A DNA stretch of 64,000 nucleotides from NCBI GenBank assembly GCA_027186245.1, contig CP114499.1, positions 563,001 through 627,000 on the forward strand. Reading direction: 5' to 3'. The position numbers and the translations under genes were made by a program. Position 1 is the stretch's first letter; every line of letters begins with the position of its first letter. The DNA is from Coriaria nepalensis (Eukaryota > Streptophyta > Magnoliopsida > Cucurbitales > Coriariaceae). The notes beneath the pieces were generated by a model that saw only the letters and a program-made list of their open reading frames with translations, searched no databases and was not told where the DNA came from. Positions 1-12,511 of the stretch are shown piece after piece.

Positions 1-4
1 GTAC

Positions 5-2975
5 CTGTGTTTCTTGGATAGAAAACTGAGTGCTTACATCCACCATGAAAGAGTCTAGTTCCCAGCAAAGCTTCTCAATGAACTTTCCAAAAGGTACGTT
101 ATGATCATCTTGTGCATTATAGTCAAGCAATCTTTGTAAACCTACAATCTTTGTAAACCTATAATGTTGGTTGAAGGAAGGAACACCGGAAATTTGACTT
201 AGCACAGGGTAAAAGAATTTCTCCCATGCATTGCTGTTTAACAGGGAATACAAAATCAAATCAGAAATAGGAGTTTGGATGTATAACTAAATTGAAAAAT
301 TGGATGTTAGCAAATTATTATTTATTACCTGTACAAGACAATGCAGTCAACAAGAAATTTGATCTTTAAGACTAATGAATCCAGATTTGAGAAGGTGCCA
401 GTATTACTTCTCAGTGGAAAAAGCTCTTGTTGAATTTCTCTGAGATCTTTCATAATTGCAGAGTTCCAGATATGAAGACTGTCAACTGGGTTTTGTCTAA
501 CCTTTTGGAAGGAGTTCGTTTGAATAGAATTCCAATTGTTTCCAGAACTTTTATCAGAGGAACCCAAAATGGGTAATAACCATTTCCCTGTCTTTGTTCC
601 ATAGGAAGGCCTTTTCGTAGAAGCAAGCCAAGACATTACCACCTTCACAAGAACAATGTGGGGAAAGTTATAAAATCAGCTAAAATTTCGGTTTCGGCCG
701 ACAAAACTATAGTTCGACTGAAAAAGGATGATCCAGGCATCAATCAGAATCCAGTTTATCTCTCAATCTAAACTAAAAACATAGCTTTTGCGCAAACAGC
801 TTACCCGAATCTGTAGATTTCAAATACTGAACCCTATATATATGTATATACCTCTTGAAGTATCTTGTCATTGGGCAATATGTCTCTAATACAATTAGTA
901 ACTTCTTCTTGTTCCTGGGGAGAAATAAAAGACATCATCCACGGCAGAAAATCTTCAAGCAGTCTCACAGGAAGACTAGAGAGGAATTGCCACACAAGTG
1001 AAGCTTGTTCTTCGGCAGAGCAATGTCGGATCAACAATGGGAAAACCTGCATTCCATGCGGTATAATATGAATTAAACAATTATAGACATCATTATTAGT
1101 ATATGCATAGAGGAGCATCTAGATCAATCAATTTTGATCATTAGCTATTAAAAAAAAAAAAAAGGCGAGTCCTAGCTTTTGCTTTAAAATTTGATTTTAT
1201 AATTGATGTAATAATGTCACAACAAAAAAATGAAAAAAGAAAGAACAACACACATTTTTACACTCAGACTTCTTGTAATTTAAAATTTTGAACTAATTGA
1301 AGGGTGTAAAATTTATATTGTAAAAAAAAAATTAAAATTGTTACTTTACAAGGTAAAAGCTTATTTTAATAATTGAAGGAGACCTTCGCTGAATTGGTCT
1401 CCTATTAACATAATGATTTGCCTTTCAAAAAAAAAAAATATATATATATATAAATTAAAAATTGAAGGAGGCCTTAAAGTTATTGGAGTGAAATTGGGCT
1501 TTAAAGTTAGTTATGGATTTAGTCTAAAAAAAAGTAAAATATCCGAGTTTGTAAAAATAGTGTGAGAGTTTTCCTAAGTGTGTCTCTCTTAGGATTAGCA
1601 ATCCTACATCTTTAATCTAACATTGTGTGTGAGTATTTATTCCCACATTTTAGCTTCAAAAGTTGGTACATTTTTTTAAATCAGTTAGTTATGAATTTCG
1701 TCTAAAAACGTAAAATATGTGAGTTTATAAAAGCAACGTGAGAACTCCCTTAGATGTACCTCTTTAGAGTCAAAGAACTATATTTCTCCCACCTAGAATT
1801 AGAATTCTCACATCATTACTCTAAACCCCATGTGTATATATAGCCACATATTCTAGTTTCAAAAGTTGGTACTTTTGTAGTTGAAGTTAGTTGTGGATTT
1901 AGTCTTAAAAAACTAGGCTTTGAATTAGGAGTATATTACATTATTTATTGATTTCTCAAGTAATATTTTAGCTATTAAAAAAAAAGAGGAGTAATTAGAA
2001 TCAACCTGTTCTTCTTCTTTGAGCACATGCTGGCACATGGAGGTCTGGATAGTGCCCAAGCAAAAAACAAGTTGTTGAAATGGCTTGGAGATGTTCTGAT
2101 TACCCTCTTCCTCTATCAATACATTCAGCCGATTAAAAATCGAGTCGAATAGCTCGTTTATGCTGTCATGCTCTAGTGAATATGTGAACACCACATTTTT
2201 TGTGTGCAAATCCAGTGCTGGGAACACAATCTGCAAACAAATAAAAAGGATGCATTTTAATGAACGGTTTAAACATGGTGTCAAAATTATAAATAATAAA
2301 TTTTACATTTGACGCAGTATGTGTCTATTTAAATTACTAGTATTATACTGAACTTCTAATATGTAAATCGGAAAGCGTTTACCGCGGTAAATATAACGAT
2401 GGTAAACGGTAACTGCAATTATTTTTACTTTTCCAAATCTAACCCCACCTTCTAAACCAAATCTCCGCGATTACCTTTGTCGGACTAATAAGAAAAAGCG
2501 AAAAAGATGTTTGGAGACTGAGAAATTAACGCCACGTCATTTTCCCAAACTTTCTCGACGACCAAACATACTCGTTCACGAATTCGGTTATTGTTGATAT
2601 TCAGATTAAGATGATATTTGTGTATAAATACTGTGAGAGTAGATTTCTAACCTCATCCTCCGACGCGCAATGGTACTTGTAAGCAAGATTAAGAAATTCG
2701 AACCGCTGGAGCAGCTCGGAGAAGAATTCACGGCCGCCATAGCAACCGCTCTCAGACGCCGACAAGGTCAAGCGGCGGAGGTCAGCGAGCTCCGATCGGA
2801 GAGCTTTGTGGAATCTAACAAGCAAAAGGATCGGAGCTTCACAGAGCCGAACACGGAGCAAAGCCTCCGGCGCCGTCGCCGCTTTCTCCTCGTCATCCAG
2901 CTCTTTCTTCTTCTCCGATGAACATTCACTGTAGTCCTTGGTACCGCCGCCCATGCACAACGAAGCTACCTCCAT
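5..2975 (-). CDS. BTSL: BRUTUS-like hemerythrin/zinc-finger E3 ligase, N-terminal part (partial)
   Basis: Only the first five coding exons lie in the window: 2652-2975, 2006-2230, 852-1046, 329-642 and 5-233, all phase-consistent with GT-AG introns, giving 429 residues. The ATG at 2975 starts the conserved N-terminus; the in-frame sequence upstream is leader. Residues about 47-180 form a first hemerythrin (HHE) domain: RFHKAL (His56), HCASEDE (His102), YSLEH, then QHVLKEEEQ supply the His/Glu iron ligands. A second HHE domain begins with exon 5 (NAWEKFFYPV). In the family (BTS, BTSL1, BTSL2) two or three HHE domains sense iron and a C-terminal CHY/CTCHY/RING part ubiquitinates iron-uptake bHLH factors; that part is beyond position 1. 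The large intron 1047-2005 holds repeats. Exon 5 carries a perfect 17-bp direct repeat. Family assignment is firm; BTSL rather than BTS itself is inferred from sequence feel and neighbours. Confidence 0.9.
1490..1905. repeat. diverged tandem repeat in BTSL intron 2
   Basis: Two and a partial third copy of a unit of about 180-200 bp that begins with TTAGTTATGGATTTAGTCTAAAAA (near 1507, 1686 and 1887) and ends with TTCAAAAGTTGGTAC. Copies are clearly related but with many substitutions and small indels. A perfect 7-bp inverted repeat (GGAGACC/GGTCTCC, 1378-1402) lies just before it. No coding capacity is seen. Confidence 0.6.
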
Positions 2976-5900
2976 TGTCTTCGACGCTTGTAACGACGCC
3001 CATGAAAGGCCAGAGAGAAGAAGGATCGGGGAAGATTTTTTGCATCGAGAAGATTCGCTTATGAAGCAGTCTCTTCTTCGAGGTTTATGCCTCTCTCTCT
3101 CTCTCTCTTCTGGTCTTCTTCGTTCATAAAAAACTAAATTAATATAAAAATAATTTGATTTGTTTGTTTTATTAATTTCTAAAGTTTGATTGTATTTGAA
3201 TATGGATTGGTTGCAGACGGAGGGTGATGGAGACGTTACACCCAATCTCTGACGGAGGTTATGCCGACGGTTTGCATCGCCCGCTGCCATGGCGGGGCGT
3301 GAATGTGTACTGTGTGCCCTATTAAATCCGAGCACGACCCCTGAAAGGAGGTATGATTTTGACGTTTTTTTTATTAATAAATTTAAAATTAAAATAATTA
3401 CAGATTAATCCTTCAGATTATCTCTATTTAATCCAATTGTGAAATGAAATAACGAAGTGCTAGTTTCCATGACATGATTAAACTACTCATAATAAGTGTT
3501 ACGTAAAAATGAAAATTTAATACTATATATTATCATTTATTATATATAATAAATGATATAATATATATAATGATATAATTTGTGGGAAATTTATTTATAT
3601 CATTTTATATGAAAATAATGTAATTATATGGTTGTCTCAAATTTATGCAATTGACATAATAATATAAGGCTAAATTACTAATTTATCCTTTTATTAAACC
3701 ATTTTCTCCTAAATTCATCCTTAATTTGGATCAAACTATCTCAAATGCTTTAATTTGATCTCTAAATTAGAACACATTTTATTATATTTTTATTTTCACA
3801 TAATCTTTTTCCTAAGCATCCGTCACCATTGTCGGAGATATAACTCACCGGCATTATCGGATTTGCTTCTATCGACCATCCATTTTCTGTTCTTCCGATC
3901 CGGAAGATTAATCCCAATTCGATTCAAACTCTCTCAAGGATGCGTTTAATTCAATTGAAATTTAAGGGACTAAAATAAGATAAAAATAAATATATAAATA
4001 AATAAAAATAAAAATTATAACAATAATATAACTATGCAAAGATAATGCAATATTATTTTATTGAGACTGTCCTTGGAATTCAAGCCAATGAAACGAAAAA
4101 GAAGAAGAAAGCGATTGATTCGACCATCACACATCCTTTATTAAAACTATGTTCCAAAATAATAAAATAAAATAAAATAAAATAAAATAAAATAAAATAA
4201 AATAAAAGTGATAATAGAGCTACGAGCCCTCTTGACATATAAAGTCAAATCTATACAAATACGGTCAGAAAAGAGTACATCACGAATGGAAGACTAAAGA
4301 CATACGCAAATATTAAAGGAAATATAAATTTAAATATAATGAGTTCAACTATTTTTTTCGAAATTTATAATTTATTATTAAAAGTATGTGAATAAATATT
4401 TTAAATAAAAAAAAATATTTTTTAAAGGAAGTATTTTTTTTTTTTTTATATTCTAAGTGCACTTAAAAGTCATGTCATTTTAAGGTTGGACCTAATTTAT
4501 GTCATAAACAAGGTTACTCAAGTTGAAATTATGTAAATTGAATTTTATGTTATATAAAAATCCTTTAAGCAATATGAAAAATTCTTATAGAACGTTAGTC
4601 ACATGGACGCCACATGATATCTGCATAAGTATATCTAGAAAGATAATTATAAAATTTATTATAATTAATTTTTAATATCAAAATATTAGTTTTAGTTATA
4701 TAAATTTTATTAGTCATTAAAATAAATATAATTTTAGGAGATTTATTATATTTTCTCTAATTAAATTTTGAATGATATAAATTTATTAATAAAAGTTTTA
4801 AATTTTTAAAGAAAAATATGACGATCATTTAAATAAAATTAAAATTTTAAATCACTTATATTTTCTTTAAAATAAAAATTTAAAAAAAAAAAAAAAAAAC
4901 CCGATTTGTCGTGTTAAAAGACTTGGCGGGAGAGCATAGATCATGCAGTCCGTACCTTGTCGTGATGTGTGATGGGTTGGACTGAATCAACCTTTTTTAT
5001 TTGTTTTGGACAAATCAAGCGTCCCGAGGCCTCATTATCGCGCGTGCTATGCTCGCGCCTCCACGTTCCTTTCCACGCCTCTTCATTTTGATTTTTTTTT
5101 TTTTTTTTTAATTGTTAACTCAATTTATTTTTATTTCGTTTTGTTTGTTTTTGTTTTAGTAAAAAAAAAAATGTATTAAGAAAAAAACGTATTTGGTGGG
5201 ACTCGAAATTATTAATCCAACCTAAGAGATATTTTTGTACTGTAGAATGATTCGATCGAGATCCGATTGATTCCTATTGATTCGATCGAAATCCGATTGA
5301 TTAAGTTATGTCCAATTATTTCGATTTATATTTATTAAATAGATAACTATTTATATCAAAAATTTGAGCCGGTAAAATATAGCTCAATAATTTAAATAAG
5401 TTAATCAAGTAGTAATATTTTTATTTGATTGGATTTATCTTTTCCATTCTTTTTTTTTTACCTAAAATTTTTTTTTCACGATCAATCTTCCCTTCTCGTG
5501 TTTGTAAAAAAAAAAATACTTAGAGAGAAAAGAAAGGAAAAGAGTGTAAAGATCCAGTTAAATAGAATTCATATGAAAGTTGATTACTATTCATATATGA
5601 TTCGGGTTAACGATTCATATAAAAAAATGGGTAAAAAAAAAGAAAAGGGAAAAAATCACTCCTAAATGCGCAGGAGGGGAAGAATCCCCTTCCTCTGTCA
5701 TCATCCCCCCTTATTCCTCTTCTCTCCTTCCTCCTCCACCCTTCCATCCATTTACCTATCTTCTTTCTTATAGGCAATCTATTCTCTCTTGTTATGAGAT
5801 GGAGTCTCTTCTTGGTAAGAGTTTTAATTCTTCATTTATAGTTTTTTAGTTGCATCTTTTAAGTATCCGATGAAATGCCTAAAAAAGTCGTTCATCTTTG

Positions 5901-6892
5901 AGTATGCATATAGTGTTGAGTCATACAATGTAATTGACTCAGTTTTTAACTTGTCATATAGAGGTATGAGAGACTTTAATAGATAGATGCTCTACACACT
6001 CATTCCTTTGATATTATATTATCGAGTTTATTCAAGCTATGGTATTTGTAATGTGCTATAGTATTTTTTTAGTTTTAATCGTCGTTTGTATTTAATAGTC
6101 TTATGGCTTATGGTGTTATTTGAACTCGATCTTGTATCTTGTAATCCAAAAAAAGTAAAAAAAACATACATGGGTCTACATAAAGTTTAATTGCTCTCAA
6201 ATAAGGACTAAACTTTTTTTGTCTTTATGACCTTCTTGTGTTAATTTTTCAATATAGTCCACACTATTTTGAGAAAATTTCGGTATCTAAACTTTGAGCA
6301 TACTACTAGTGAATTCTAGAATACTATGAAGAAGAAAAACTAAGCACTCATGATCATGAAAATATAAGCACTAAGAAATATTCTCATTATTAATATATCG
6401 TCTGTTTTAACTTATATTATCTTTAACGTCGGAAATTTAACGTCCACTGCTTTCACAACCCGAGATATTAATTATAAGATATCAAAGTACATCTTCCTTA
6501 GAACTTGGGCTTTTTGACCCTTGGACCCATCCTTCCAGGGTAATGAAATGAAAATTGAGTAGTTGACTTTGTTAGCTATATTGTGAAAGAGGAACGATGG
6601 CGCTTGATCCCTTGCCGAAGTCGACATGTCGATAAGCTTATGGTATCATCATTATATCAGTATCTCGTTAAATGTGCGTCGTAGCTTAATGAAATAAACA
6701 ACATGTCGCGTCTTCCTTCGAATAAATACGACAGCAAGTTAAGCATCATCCTTAAGAAATAAATCAGATGAATTGTAGTAATCCCCATCCGATCCTTATA
6801 GAACGACGGGTAGTTTCTTCCTCGTCGTTTCGCTCTACAACCTGATAATCGAAGAAGAAGAAGTGCAGAGAGAGAGAGAGAGAGAGGCGAAA
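2976..6892. other. spacer between BTSL and ELF5 (divergent promoters)
   Basis: About 3.9 kb between two divergently transcribed genes, so it contains both promoters and 5' leaders. BTSL leader carries a (CT)n run near 3090-3110; the ELF5 leader carries (GA)n at about 6866-6886. The middle is very AT-rich with poly-A/T runs (about 4430-4447, 4880-4900, 5090-5111). The open frames here are short and low-complexity. I recognise no gene or intact transposon. Confidence 0.6.
4161..4207. repeat. (ATAAA)n microsatellite
   Basis: About nine uninterrupted copies of the 5-bp unit ATAAA/AAAAT in the BTSL-ELF5 spacer. Confidence 0.9.
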
Positions 6893-9800
6893 ATGAAGAC
6901 GACTAAAGGAGGCAAGGTGATGAACCCTACGGACGCCTACCGTAAGGAGCTTCGCAAGAAGGAATTGAAAAGGGCAAGTATTTATAATCCTAATCTTAAC
7001 TCCTACTTGATGTCTATTTATTTTTTTCTTTTTCCTTTTCCTTTTAAACCTTAGTTTCGAAACACCAACCTCAGTATCAGTATCTATGATTTCTGACCAG
7101 AATCCCCGAATTATTTCACCAATTCTATGCCATCAATGAATTTTCGTTTTGTAATGCTAACATTGGTTTAGTTGGTGAAAATAGGGTTCTAAGATTGTGA
7201 TTGCAATTGATTTCTAGTTTTGGGGTTTACTAAGCTTTGAAGGAGTTTTAATTTGTTTGTGTATGTAACACATAGTAAGCTTTGAAGGAGTTTTAGGGTT
7301 TCTTGTATTATCTCTACACTATCTCTGGAAAATTCTTTTAATCATTTTAAACATCATACTATCTCACTTGCTTTTGGAAAAAGAGAAACTTGAAGTAAAT
7401 ATAAGTTTGAGTTTTCACATAAGGTTCTCTATTTTTCATTTTATAGAGTAAATTTGAATGCCTGGCTACTTGGATGCGAAACCATATAAAACTAGTTTTT
7501 AATCTCATGAAAAAGTTATTTGTTGTAAATGTATTATAAGACCACAACCATTGTTGCATTTTATTTTTTGGGAATTTATATATATGTATATTTTTTCATC
7601 AATGTAGTTCCATAACATGTTTATACTATGTGTTGTATATGGCTAACAGAATAAGAAAGAAAGAAAGAAGGTGAGAGAGGTGGGGATTTTAAAGAAGGAT
7701 CCAGAGACTCTGAAGGAGCAGATTGATAAGTTAGAAATGATGAGTAAGTCTGATTTTTATTGAAGGTTTCTAATTGATTCAACCACTGTTTCCCCATTTT
7801 TTAAAATCTAATTCCTAACTTCATATAATTCTCTCATTTAACAGTATATGTCCTTTTTTAAACTATTCGTGCAGAGGCTGATGGTGCCCTGGACAAAGCA
7901 AGAAAACACAAGAAGCGACAGTTAGAGGACACACTTAACCTTGTAATGAAGAAAAGGAAGGTACAGTTGAAAATCTCATGTTCTTATCCTGATACTATGT
8001 AGTTGTTTTGTTATTTTGTTGTTTTGTTGTTTTGTTGTTTTGCTGTTTTGCTGTTTTGTGTTATAGAAACAAGATTTACTGTATATGATCCTCATAATTT
8101 TTAGTTCCCCAAAACAGGAGCATGAAGCGAAAATGCGAGAAAAGGGTGAGGCTCCAGTGATGTTCAGGTAAAAAAACGTCTGATTTCTAAAACATTAGAT
8201 ATATATTATTCTTCCTTGAACTTATGACATTTGTTTTTTTTTGTTAGTCATTTGGGACCTCCTCAAAGACGGACAGGAGAAGAGGAAGAAGAGAGATCCA
8301 ATTACCCGAGGCCTGAAGTAAGACCTGATTAACTTGAAGGTTATTTATCTCTTTATATTCTGTTTACCCATCTTCCTATTTATGAAATTTTCAGGACTCT
8401 GTTTACTATCACCCTACTTTGAATCCCACTGGAGCACCGCCACCTGGCAAGCCTCCCATGTTTAAATCATCAGTAGGTCCGTTCCTTTCCTACAATTTAT
8501 TTGTTACTTTTCTCTTATTTTCCTCCCTAGATTCAGCTCTAATTTTGAACTGTAGGGCCTAGAATTCCATCATCTACTGATTCATCAAGTGGTGTTGCAT
8601 CATCCTCAAACACGGAGTTTGAAGATGCTGAGATGATTGCACCTCCTCCACCTCCACCACCGCCTCCTTTGCCAGAAACTGCTAACACAATGGGTTCCGG
8701 TGATGGTTCTGCTATCCTACTGTCTTTGCCTCTACCTCCTCCACCTCCATTGCCACCAAAACCTGCAACAACAAATTTAGGTATGCCATTGCCTCCACCA
8801 CCTTTGCCACCACCACCTTCCGGTCCTCCTCCTAAAGACCAAGTTGTAACTCGTCCTCCACTTCCTCCTCCTCCACCCTTGCAACAATCAGCACCACCAC
8901 CTCCTCCCGGCATCAATGTAGGTGAGAGAGAGGGAAGTCAGTCTATGTTGTCAGATGGTTCGACCTTCAAGCAGCGATCTCAGGTTAGCTTTTCTGTTCT
9001 TATATGGAGTGAAAAATATTTATGCTTTAAGAAGCCCAAGCAGGTCACCACAGGCTTCTTTTTGTGAGCTTCCGAATGTATAGTAAAATACCTGATAAAA
9101 TAAAAAATCACGTGTATACCATTTATCAGAAAGTCTTTTGATCAGAGATTGAAACTCAGTTCATGTGTAAAATCCAATTTGGGCTCCAACAGTCTAGTTT
9201 TTTCCAAAAGCTGATCCAAAGGAAAAATCTATACCTCACTGTCTAATCAAGATCCCCAACCTCCAATCTTAAACCCTGAACCCAAATGAATTCTTCAGCG
9301 TCTATCTTGAGATGCTCTACTGTTTTTGTATGATTAATACTTCTTGCTTCCTCTTGTTTAGGTGTCTGCTATGCTGCCTCCACCTCCGCCACCTGGGATG
9401 CCACCAAAGCCAACAAATAATCAATCCGATCTTACATCATCTGATGCTGACAAAACCGATCTTTCAACAAACAAGGATGTTTTGAAAATGATTCCCCCTC
9501 CACCACCTCCTCTAAGACAACCCCCTTCTGTACCTGGGCCCACCATGATCCCAACTTTACAACCTGATATTCTTCCCCCCGGATTAGCTCGGTTTCCCCC
9601 ACCCCCGCCTCCGCTAGATATGCACCCATCATCAGCTCTCCCTGGCCCACCTGGAATGATGGTCCCGTTAATGCCAAGACCACCGTATGGTCCTCCTCTT
9701 GGACCTCCCCCAATGATGAGACCACCTCTTCCACCTGGTCCCCCTCCTATCTTACCGGAAGATGACCACACTGCAAGTAGACCTTATGTCCCTCAGAAGC

Positions 9801-10384
9801 CATCTTATGTTAAATCTGCTGCCTCTACTGTCGTCAAGAGGCCACTAGCCCAACACACTCCAGAACTTACAGCCATGGTGAGTTGTTTTTTAGGCTCAAT
9901 TACTAAAAACTTTAGCTTTTGAGATTATTGGTATTTGATAGCTCTCATATAAAAAGGACCTGGTTGGGTTTTTTATAATCCTTTTATTTTCTGTCAGATT
10001 GTGTGGTTGATAAATTTGAACGAATTGTTTTTGTGTAGCCTTATATTTTATTATCAGTCTTGTTTTCTTGAAACTTTCACTAATATGATTTTGAAAGCTG
10101 CCACATGGGACCATCTATTATATTATTTGACGCAGAGGTTATATTCTTGTCCCTGAATTCAGGTTCCGGCATCTGTTAGAGTGAGGAGAGAGACTGCTAT
10201 TGCAAAAGCAAAGCCAAAACAGCCCGTCTCAACAACTGCAGGGCGCACCCCTGCTACGGCTCCTACTATTTCAAAGCCGGAATTTATAAGTTCATCATCG
10301 TCAACATCAAAGAAGCCGAGCATAGATGACTCTTATATGGCCTTTTTGGAAGACATGAAAGCCCTTGGTGCACTTGAAGGGTAA
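6893..10384 (+). CDS. ELF5: EARLY FLOWERING 5 / WBP11-like proline-rich nuclear protein
   Basis: Nine exons (6893-6973, 7650-7743, 7875-7960, 8118-8167, 8248-8317, 8395-8476, 8556-8983, 9362-9877, 10163-10384) encode 542 aa, close to Arabidopsis ELF5. The N-terminus ([20 protein letters not shown] onward, to about residue 90) is the basic WBP11 domain, followed by the family signature [20 protein letters not shown]. Residues about 170-295 and 298-440 are runs of [10 protein letters not shown] that bind WW domains in the family; the C-terminus is the conserved [22 protein letters not shown]11 is a spliceosome-associated nuclear protein; in Arabidopsis ELF5 maintains FLC expression and represses flowering. 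Intron 1 starts with GC (AGG|GCAAGT): the only nearby GT (6978-6979) would give an in-frame stop. Glycine-rich frames on the opposite strand are shadows of the polyproline code. Confidence 0.95.
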
Positions 10385-12511
10385 GATAAGTTGTGTTTAG
10401 TAGGTGGTTTGAGAAGGAGAAGAAGACATGAAAACGGAAAGAGGCGAAAAAGTGCATAGAGAACTCGAGCTGAGACTGACATTTAACTTGCCATAGTCTC
10501 AGTCACTGAAGTCATTAGGAACTTAGCTTATTGATGCTGCTTCATTTATCAATTGCAAAAAGAAACTTACACTATCTCATGTCTTGGGATGTTTGTAACT
10601 TTTCTTATTTTCCAGAAGATGACACATAATTTTCTTGTTTTCTCTGAATGTGTATACTGGAAAATCTATCGAGGAGCCTATTTGGGTTTGTTGATAAATT
10701 GAAAATCTGCATGCTAAGATTTATGATTGCAAGATCATTTGAATTTTAGAGCAACTAGGTTAGAAACATTGGAATTGGGGCTGATCTGAGAACTGGAGTC
10801 TGCACCCCCAATAACTGTTAGATCGGAACTTCAATCATGGTCTCTAAACGTGTAGAGAATATAAGGCATGAACAAAATATCTAAATCCAATATGATATGA
10901 ATCCTACGGATTAGATCTGACCCTAACATTCAAAAATTGATTGGACCGGATAGCGGATCCACCGTGTTTTGTCTTTTAATGTGTGATACTGTAATGTTAA
11001 TAGAAATCCAAATAAGTTTTAGATTTAATCCGACATTGGTTTCGAATGCCCGTAATCCGATATGTGGGATGATGGAAAAAAAAAATCATTAAAATAACAT
11101 GAGATTGTAAGCCTATACGTTTTAAGAGTCGTATATGAAGAGTTAAACTTCATGAAAAATTAAAATTATTAATTAAAAAAGTAAGAAAAAGAGGTTAAAA
11201 CCCTAAACTTATTCGGAGATTAGCCTAAAAGGAGTTTCACAATAAAATACCTAAGACGTATACATCGTAAATTGCATATCTAAGAAGAACAACCGCTCTC
11301 CTCCTCTCCTCTCCTCTCACTGTTCAGCGTCGCCTTCCCTCTGGCATACCCAAACTGTAGGCACACCACATTGTTTTCCGACTAACCTTACGCCACAAAG
11401 AAAAATTCCATCCGTTCATAACTTGATCGTCGAATCTTGGCACGCAAGCTGATGCTTTAATGTTTATTGAACTTCTTTTGACTATATTGTTATGAACTTG
11501 TGATTATGATTTATAATTTTGTATACACTGTGTAGGTAAATTTTAAATGGTAATTAAATGTATTTTAGGCATTATACTACCCAAATTGCTTTATACTTAG
11601 ACATAATTTGCAATTACTAGATAAATGAAAAAAATAGAAAAAATAACCTTAAATAATGTTACATAAATAATAATATTACATATATGATAATATATTATTA
11701 AATAAAATTGTACAATCTTCGTATTTAAAATCTTACATAAAATAAATTACAACTTTAAATTTAGAAAAAAAAAATATTGAATCAGATATCTGTAGGATAT
11801 AATCTTATCTTACACAAATTGGATATGATCCTCTTCCATTTGTACATATTAGATAGATATCCAATCCAATAGATAAAACGGATATCCATATCCAATCAAG
11901 CTCATCCCTAATCAAAATATTGATCCAACAGTTATAGAAAATATGGATCCCAATATCCGATCCCAAAGCTCATCCCTGATCAAAATACTGATCCAACAGT
12001 TCTAGAAAATATGGATCCCAGATCTTAGATCAACCACCAACCCGGAAACATCCATGTTAACACTTTCTTTTCCCCCAGCAGTTAAAGTTCAAATGCACCA
12101 TTTTAAACAAATAATAATAGAGTAAACTTAAGTACTATTTAGCATAAAAAGCAAAGAGGATTCTCTTCTTTTTCAACATGATACAATTTCTAGTACATAA
12201 CCTAAAAGATTTGTATAGAAATGTTCCCTGGACAAGATTTGTATAGAAATCTACTCCATCCCTTCCCCCTCCCATCTTAAACTCACACCACAAAATGAAC
12301 CCCAGAGTTGAAATCCCCAATAACAAAGAGATACAAAGAATGAAGGAATGAATATAATTTCAAGGTCACAATATAATCTTAACCCAAACCCTTCTTCAGA
12401 CAAAATATACAAAGTGCCCGAGAAAAAGGCTCCAGAAAGCTCGGTTTCTCATTTCTCAGTGGTGTTAAGATACCCCAGAATGGTAAAAGAAAACAGCAAC
12501 CGCCATAACTG
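10385..12511. other. spacer between ELF5 and GALT (convergent 3' ends)
   Basis: Both flanking genes end here, so the edges are 3' UTR. The middle (about 10850-12040) is repeat-like: many GATATCC/GGATATCC and CCAATCC words and a 68-bp tandem duplication. Probably degraded transposon sequence; no coding remnant recognised. Confidence 0.5.
11899..12030. repeat. 68-bp direct repeat, two copies
   Basis: The segment beginning AAGCTCATCCCTAATCAAAA recurs with a period of 68 bp (ctcatccct at 11901 and 11969) with only a few mismatches through ATATGGATCCCA. Confidence 0.8.

Noticed and set aside
2601..3335. 244-aa minus-strand frame starting at 3335
   Set aside because: Only the part from 2975 matches the BTSL family; the upstream part is leader and promoter with an Arg/Glu low-complexity stretch.
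8539..9771. Long glycine-rich open frames on the minus strand
   Set aside because: They are the complement of ELF5 polyproline codons (CCN gives NGG) and lie across its introns and exons; no independent gene evidence.
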